DNA of 64,000 nt. Origin: Paragordius varius (Eukaryota > Nematomorpha). The notes under the pieces were generated by a model. That model saw nothing but the letters and a program-made list of their open reading frames with translations, had not been told where the DNA came from and searched no databases. Shown here one piece after another: positions 58,703 to 64,000 of this stretch. The stretch lies in the NCBI GenBank assembly GCA_964247055.1, contig OZ176054.1, positions 6,572,001 to 6,636,000 of the forward strand, read 5' to 3'. The position numbers and the translations under genes were made by a program. Position 1 is the first letter of the stretch. Every line of letters begins with the position of its first letter.

Positions 58703-61700
58703 TTATTCTAAAGGCATGGATTGATTTTAAATTAAGATGGGATCCCGCAGATTATGCCAACATTTCTGTGATACGATTACCTGAAAATGCAATTTGGAAA
58801 CCCGATATAATACTCTATAACAAGTGCTACAATTAAATATTTTAATCTACATTTTAATAGCCAACCAAAATTAGGGTTGAGCTCACCCGTCAAATTAAAT
58901 TCAATTTTATGTTCGTATAGGTGACCGCTTCTAAAATTACCAGTTAAATGTAATCATCATGTGATATAAATGTATGAATGGTATAAAGCTAAAACATGTA
59001 GAGAATCCACCTTATACACTATTAAAGGTTGATTGGTGAATTTCCATTTTTTTATTTAAACATTGTATCGTGGTCTAATACAATCACTGCATTCATAAAC
59101 GGTTACACCGGTTTAGCCCGTCGAGAACTCAGCCATAACTATTACTACCATATATAATTAAACAATAAAAAATTATGAAAGAATTAAAACAAAAACTCAG
59201 GAGACGGCCTCAAAATAAGATAGTAGAATACCAACAAGCTTTAAACTTTTTGGCAACGCCTTCTACACTATATTTGATTATGGGATAAAATGAATGGCTG
59301 TTATATTTTTTGTCGCCCATATAATTTATTATTCTTAATTAGCTTAGATCAAAACTACAAAGATGCCACATTATCCACCTATGCCATCGTAACTTCAGAT
59401 GGAAACGTAACTTTGCTTTCAGCTGTAATTTTTCACAGTTCGTGTCGAATCAGTGTGCGTTATTTCCCTTTCGATGAGCAAAATTGTTCGATGAAATTTG
59501 CTTCGTGGACGTATGACGGCTACCAAATAAATTTAATTCAGCCATCGGAGGATGCAGACTTATCCAATTATGTGCCTAATGGGGAATGGGAGCTTATAAG
59601 CATGAACGTAAGTTTGATGTTATTTAAAATAAAAAAAATCGAGGAATTCGCAATATAAAAAATTTATCAATTACAATTGATTAACACTGTAACAAAACAT
59701 ACATTAATTTTAAATATCTTATAATAGTTGGAACGAAACGTTGTTTACTACAGTTGTTGTGTAGAACCGTATCCAGATCTTACCTTTCATTTGCGGTTAC
59801 GACGACGGCCTCTATTTTACATATTTAACTTTGTAGTTCCTTGTGTCTTAATATCAGCTTTGGCCCTTTTAGGGTTTTTAATGCCTTGTGATTCGGGGGA
59901 AAAGGTAACTTTGGGAATAACGACCTTACTTTCCATGACTGTTTTTATGATGCTAGTTGCAGAAAGTATGCCCCCAACTTCTGAGGAGTTGCCACTTATT
60001 GGTAATATATTTTATAAAAATTAAGGACATTATGCAACTAATGATTGAAAAGGGATTATTACACCTTATACAAACTTTAAAAACATTTATTGAGTGATAC
60101 AATTTTACATCAATGTAAGTAAACTAATTTGTTCTTGTATTAGGTATATATTATGGTGTAACCATAGCCATAGTTTCCCTTGCTACTGCCATGACGGTTT
60201 TTACCCTAAATTTGCACCATAGAGGGATTCGAGGTAAACCCGTACCCAATATTATAAAGGTCATCGCTTTTAAATATTTAGCCAAACTGGTTCTCCTTAA
60301 AATAGATCGCATAGATTTCAAGCATCTCTACTTCAGTGCATGCACAAATGTTATGGTATATCCAACTATTATTATTGCTATAAAAAATATAAAAACAATA
60401 AAGGAATAGTTTCAGAAGCATCATATATATATATATATATAACGGACATTTCGGGCGTCATAATTAGGGATTATTTTGCCTTTGTGTTTTAAGTATTAAT
60501 ATATGGTTGATTAGACATCTATCTCACCGTTATAACTATTTAATAATTATTATAAATTATTTAATTTCCAGCAACAATCTGATGTTACAAGCCACACCTC
60601 GAGTCTTGATTTTGTAAGCCCTGTTTCACAACAAAACTGCTTTCTTGATGGACAAAACGAAAACGTATCATTGATTAGAGGATGCCAATCCGATTTCGGA
60701 AATTCAAAGTTACAGCATCATACCTTTTCCATGAGTTGTGTGCACCATAAAAATAATAATATAAATATTTCACCATCACCAAGATCTTCGTTTTTAAAGT
60801 TAAAGGCTAACCTTGGTGTCAAAGGTAATAAGGTTTCGACGGAAAAAGAGAAACGTAATATTTTTCAAACTATATGGAACATTAATAAACGAAGTAGCGG
60901 GCTGAAATACAATGGAGAAGAACTGTATAATCTTTCAGACTCTCCTGCTTTTATAACATGGTCTGAAGAAAGCCTGTTTAGCAGAAAGTCCCGAACTACT
61001 AATTCAACTAAAAATTCTACGTTTCTAACTAGCGTTTCCTTTTCATCCCCTTTGGAAAGCAAAAGCAATGAAATATTATCTAGCATAAGCAATGCCAATT
61101 TAGGGACTAAATCATCCACAAATTTTGAAAATAAAGGACATAATCATGCCAATTATAATCCAATGCAAATCACGTCGACTAGTTTGAATTTAAAAAAATA
61201 CAAATGCAAAGCAACGGAATGTTTGTTAACGCATTCTCTGACGCAACATTGTCATACTCCGGTATTTTTTGATTTACGCTCAAAATGGTTTTCATAGAAT
61301 TAGCTCATTATATTATGCTATAGGTTAAATTTTGGATCTAACTGATTTGTTTGCCTATTTATAGAGCATTACAATCATAACTAGGGTTGAAGTTATTTAT
61401 TGTCATAACCAAGTTTACATCATAATTATGTCGTAACCAAATAAATACTTTATAAAATTTGGTATATCACTACAACTCTGAATTTATAAAATATTACGTG
61501 GTAGTCATATGGTTATCTACCTATTTTTACAAGCGATTACCTTCATGATCACATCGAATCCTATTATTTACAATCACTTATTAATTTTGTTTAGTAAACC
61601 CTATGAGAGTTCACCTAATAAACAATTAAGGTGCCTTTTACTCTAATTGTAATGTAAAATTACATACACATTACTTAATCCAAATAGATATTTTCATTGG

Positions 61701-62131
61701 AAAATTCGAATACCCCTACTTGCCACTACCAATCAACCGAAGATAACTTATATAATCGTAAGCAAAAGAATGACTCAAATCAACTGCATTCTTTTTGCTG
61801 TTGCAATAAATTTTACCCGCAATCTAAAAAAAATAATCAAAATTATCAAGAAAATGAGTCCCCTGACATGAACACAAAGGATTCAATTAATACTAAAATG
61901 TTTACTGTACTGAATAAATTGGAGGAAGTGTTGGATAACCATCAATGTCGTATGCAAACTCAAGATGAAAAAGATCGGTTTAAAGATGAATGGATGCAAG
62001 TGGCATTAGTAATGGACCGATTGTTGCTTTGGATTTTTGTTACTCTCTCCATCTTAGTCTCATTTTTCATCATATATTCGTCGCCATATTCCAAGTATGG
62101 ATCTGCAATCAAACAGTTTCTTTTGTCATAA
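57760..62131 (+). CDS. Nicotinic acetylcholine receptor alpha-type subunit, first exon(s) missing
   Basis: Cys-loop ligand-gated cation channel subunit. Eight exons join in phase, about 728 residues: 57760-57905, 58283-58327, 58714-58823, 59343-59607, 59728-60001, 60144-60355, 60572-61261 and 61688-62131. The extracellular part shows SYxxHIRP-like and [11 protein letters not shown] strands, [14 protein letters not shown] loop sequence, [12 protein letters not shown], and a Cys-loop with 13 residues between cysteines ([15 protein letters not shown]). YYSCC gives the vicinal cysteines that define alpha subunits. M1 is [20 protein letters not shown]2 is [20 protein letters not shown], with Glu before the pore, expected for cation selectivity. 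M3 is [18 protein letters not shown]. The M3-M4 cytoplasmic loop is very long and Ser/Asn-rich, mostly from the 690-nt exon, ending in an amphipathic helix. M4 is [19 protein letters not shown]. Signal peptide and mature N-terminus are upstream and not identified. Closest in style to alpha7-like subunits. Confidence 0.93.
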
Positions 62132-62984
62132 GTTGCACAATTTCAAATTAACCATAATAATTTTAATAAAATAGGTATTACTTTTATTTAATTTTAACCA
62201 GATAATATCGCTTGATAAAAAATAATTAAGCTGTGTGCTAAAAATCTCCCGTAGATAGTTATTTCAACCGATCCTATTATGCTTCATAAAATAAACTATA
62301 AGATTTTTAATTTCTTTTATTATAATTTATTATTTAGAATTCGAATGTATTTGGATTCAAAACTATGGAGGAAACACATCTAAAGCGTCTAAAAAGAGTA
62401 TTAAACCATATTTATTATTATAAAAGAAACAAATAATGCTTTTAAAATAGTTATTTTAACCTTTGTGCCATTAAGTCAAATAAATGTGATATTTTTTATC
62501 TTTGTGATCTACTTATATAAATAGTAATAATTTGGCCAAAATCTTTCATTGAGTGTTATAATAAGATTTCTAATCAAGATTCATCTTATTCAAACTTCAC
62601 ATAATTTTTAACCTTCAACAATGCAGTATGGAACTTTTAATTTTTATTATTATATAAAAGATAATCCACGGTTAAAAAGATCAGATAAAAAAAACTTTTA
62701 ATCTTCTATTCTTGTTGAAACGCTTTGCACATTTAGGAGCGAGATTCTTAAAAAAAGGAAAGTTACAATAAACAATATAAAGGTATAATGCAATGGAATA
62801 GATTATCATGCTATTTATTTTAAATATTGTTGGAGATTATTTGTTAACAAACTTTAGTGATATAAGTTGCTAATGACTCGTGTAAAATAAATGAATTTAT
62901 TAAAATAATAAAATATTTCGGATCTTACTGATCCTTTATCAATTTGAATGTATAAAAATAAAACAAAATAAAAAAAAATTTTAT
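62132..62984. other. Region 3' of the receptor gene
   Basis: AT-rich sequence with a probable poly(A) signal (AATAAA at 62165-62170) close to the receptor stop codon. No other gene or repeat recognised. Confidence 0.5.
62165..62170 (+). promoter_or_regulatory. Probable poly(A) signal of the acetylcholine receptor gene
   Basis: AATAAA 34 bp after the stop codon at 62129-62131. Confidence 0.5.
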
Positions 62985-63915
62985 AAAATAAAAGCGGTTT
63001 TTGTGTTTTTTAATCCGTATTTGCAGCTGTAGATTATTTACATTATACCAGTGTTGTATATTGGTCCTTTTAAGGAAATTTTTAAGATGGGATTGAAATG
63101 CGGTAATTTCTCTCTTTTGTTGAGGAGGTTTTCTGCGTTGTTTGAATGGATGTACAGCGCATCTTCTATGGATCTTAAGTAAAAAATAATTTTTTGTCTG
63201 GCGAGTACTTTGTGGGAGCCCATTGTGTGTTGTGTCTGTTATATATCTGGTATACTGCTCAGTTTTTGCCTAGTGAAAAGAAAAAACAAATAAAACAAAC
63301 ATCGTTTATAGTAAGACGTTTATTAGAGCAAGGTTATTTGCAGATCAGATCAGTTTATAACCGATATCATTAATAAAATCTTATTTTCAAAAACGAAAAA
63401 CGAACACACTAACAAAAAATATGTCTACCATACAATAAAACGTCACATGAAATCAAAAAACAGTTGACAAGTAAAGACGTATTAGTAACGTACAAATCAT
63501 GCACCAATCAATTAAGACTCTAATCCAAAGTCATATATAAAATCCCGTGCAATAGATGCAACAAGATGAATATATATTTATAGTTTAAACACAAAGGCCA
63601 ATACAAATACGAGTACACGCGCATCTTAACCATAAAAACTTAACCGTATACCAGCATATACAACACACAATACGCTCCTACAAAGTACTCACCAAGCAAA
63701 ATTTTTTTTTATTAAGATCCATAGAAGATGAGCTGTACATCCATTCACACAACACGGAAAACCTCCTCAACAAAAGAGAGAAATTACCGAATATCGATCC
63801 CATCACCAAAAATTTTCTTAAAAGGAAATTAATATACAACACTGGTATAATTTATGCAATCAACAGCAGCAAATACGGAAAAAAATACGACAAACCGCTT
63901 TTATTTTTTAAAATT
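62985..63915. mobile_element. Large inverted repeat, probable Penelope-like retroelement remnants
   Basis: Two arms of about 270 bp, 62985-63265 and 63640-63915, are inverted copies with scattered differences, around a 375-bp spacer. Read outward on the minus strand of the left arm and on the plus strand of the right arm, they encode related peptides of the form HKVLARQK, LRSIEDALYIHS and LLNKREKLP. That pattern recalls the C-terminal part of GIY-YIG-bearing Penelope-like elements (xARxx...RxxxEAxxIxxxxxxLNxxxxLP). This comes from memory of the family and is tentative. Only a terminal fragment is present in each arm. Confidence 0.45.
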
Positions 63916-64000
63916 TATTATTGTTTATTTTGTTTTATTTTTAATATATTCATATAACACTGTGCAACAAAATATGGGGTCAATTTTCTGGACTCAATTT

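Overview
This is a 64 kb piece of a very AT-rich animal (metazoan) nuclear genome. The genes have GT-AG introns whose phases I checked by hand, and the families are animal ones: a SoxE transcription factor, an ADAMTS metalloprotease, secretory GH31 alpha-glucosidases with trefoil domains, and a Cys-loop acetylcholine receptor subunit. Two introns are only 25 and 35 nt long, both near 5' ends, beside introns of 1-4.5 kb. That mixture, with a hammerhead-ribozyme retroelement and a Penelope-like remnant, fits a flatworm-like invertebrate. The phylum is inference; nothing in the window proves it.

Layout. 793-8303 (-): SoxE gene, four exons seen, 3' end probably beyond the left edge. 8304-9989: divergent intergenic region with two palindromic MITEs and a TA microsatellite. 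9990-17606 (+): complete 11-exon ADAMTS-like gene whose C-terminus is a transmembrane segment and a Gln/Tyr-rich tail. 18364-29401 (+) and 29850-40142 (-): two paralogous GH31 alpha-glucosidase genes placed tail to tail, about 450 bp apart, with eight exons of identical length. The plus-strand copy has one in-frame TAG at the trefoil tryptophan and a changed residue beside its nucleophile. 40143-57759 is gene-poor and repeat-rich, with one well-supported exon of a small charged protein at 44852-45112 (-). 57760-62131 (+): eight exons of an alpha-type nicotinic acetylcholine receptor subunit, lacking only the first exon(s). 62132-64000: downstream DNA with a large inverted repeat that looks Penelope-like.

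The intronic and intergenic DNA is a dense mobile-element record: a palindromic element carrying a full type I hammerhead ribozyme (about 11.0-11.4 kb), four tRNA-like SINE copies, Helitron ends, hAT-type elements with exact 8-bp target duplications, two decayed mariner copies, three copies of a MITE family with repeated subterminal motifs, and a kilobase foldback element present twice. No retrovirus, LTR element, Polinton or other virus-like copy was recognised. The genes do not form a pathway; only the two glucosidases share a job, apparently carbohydrate trimming or digestion in a secreted or lysosomal compartment.
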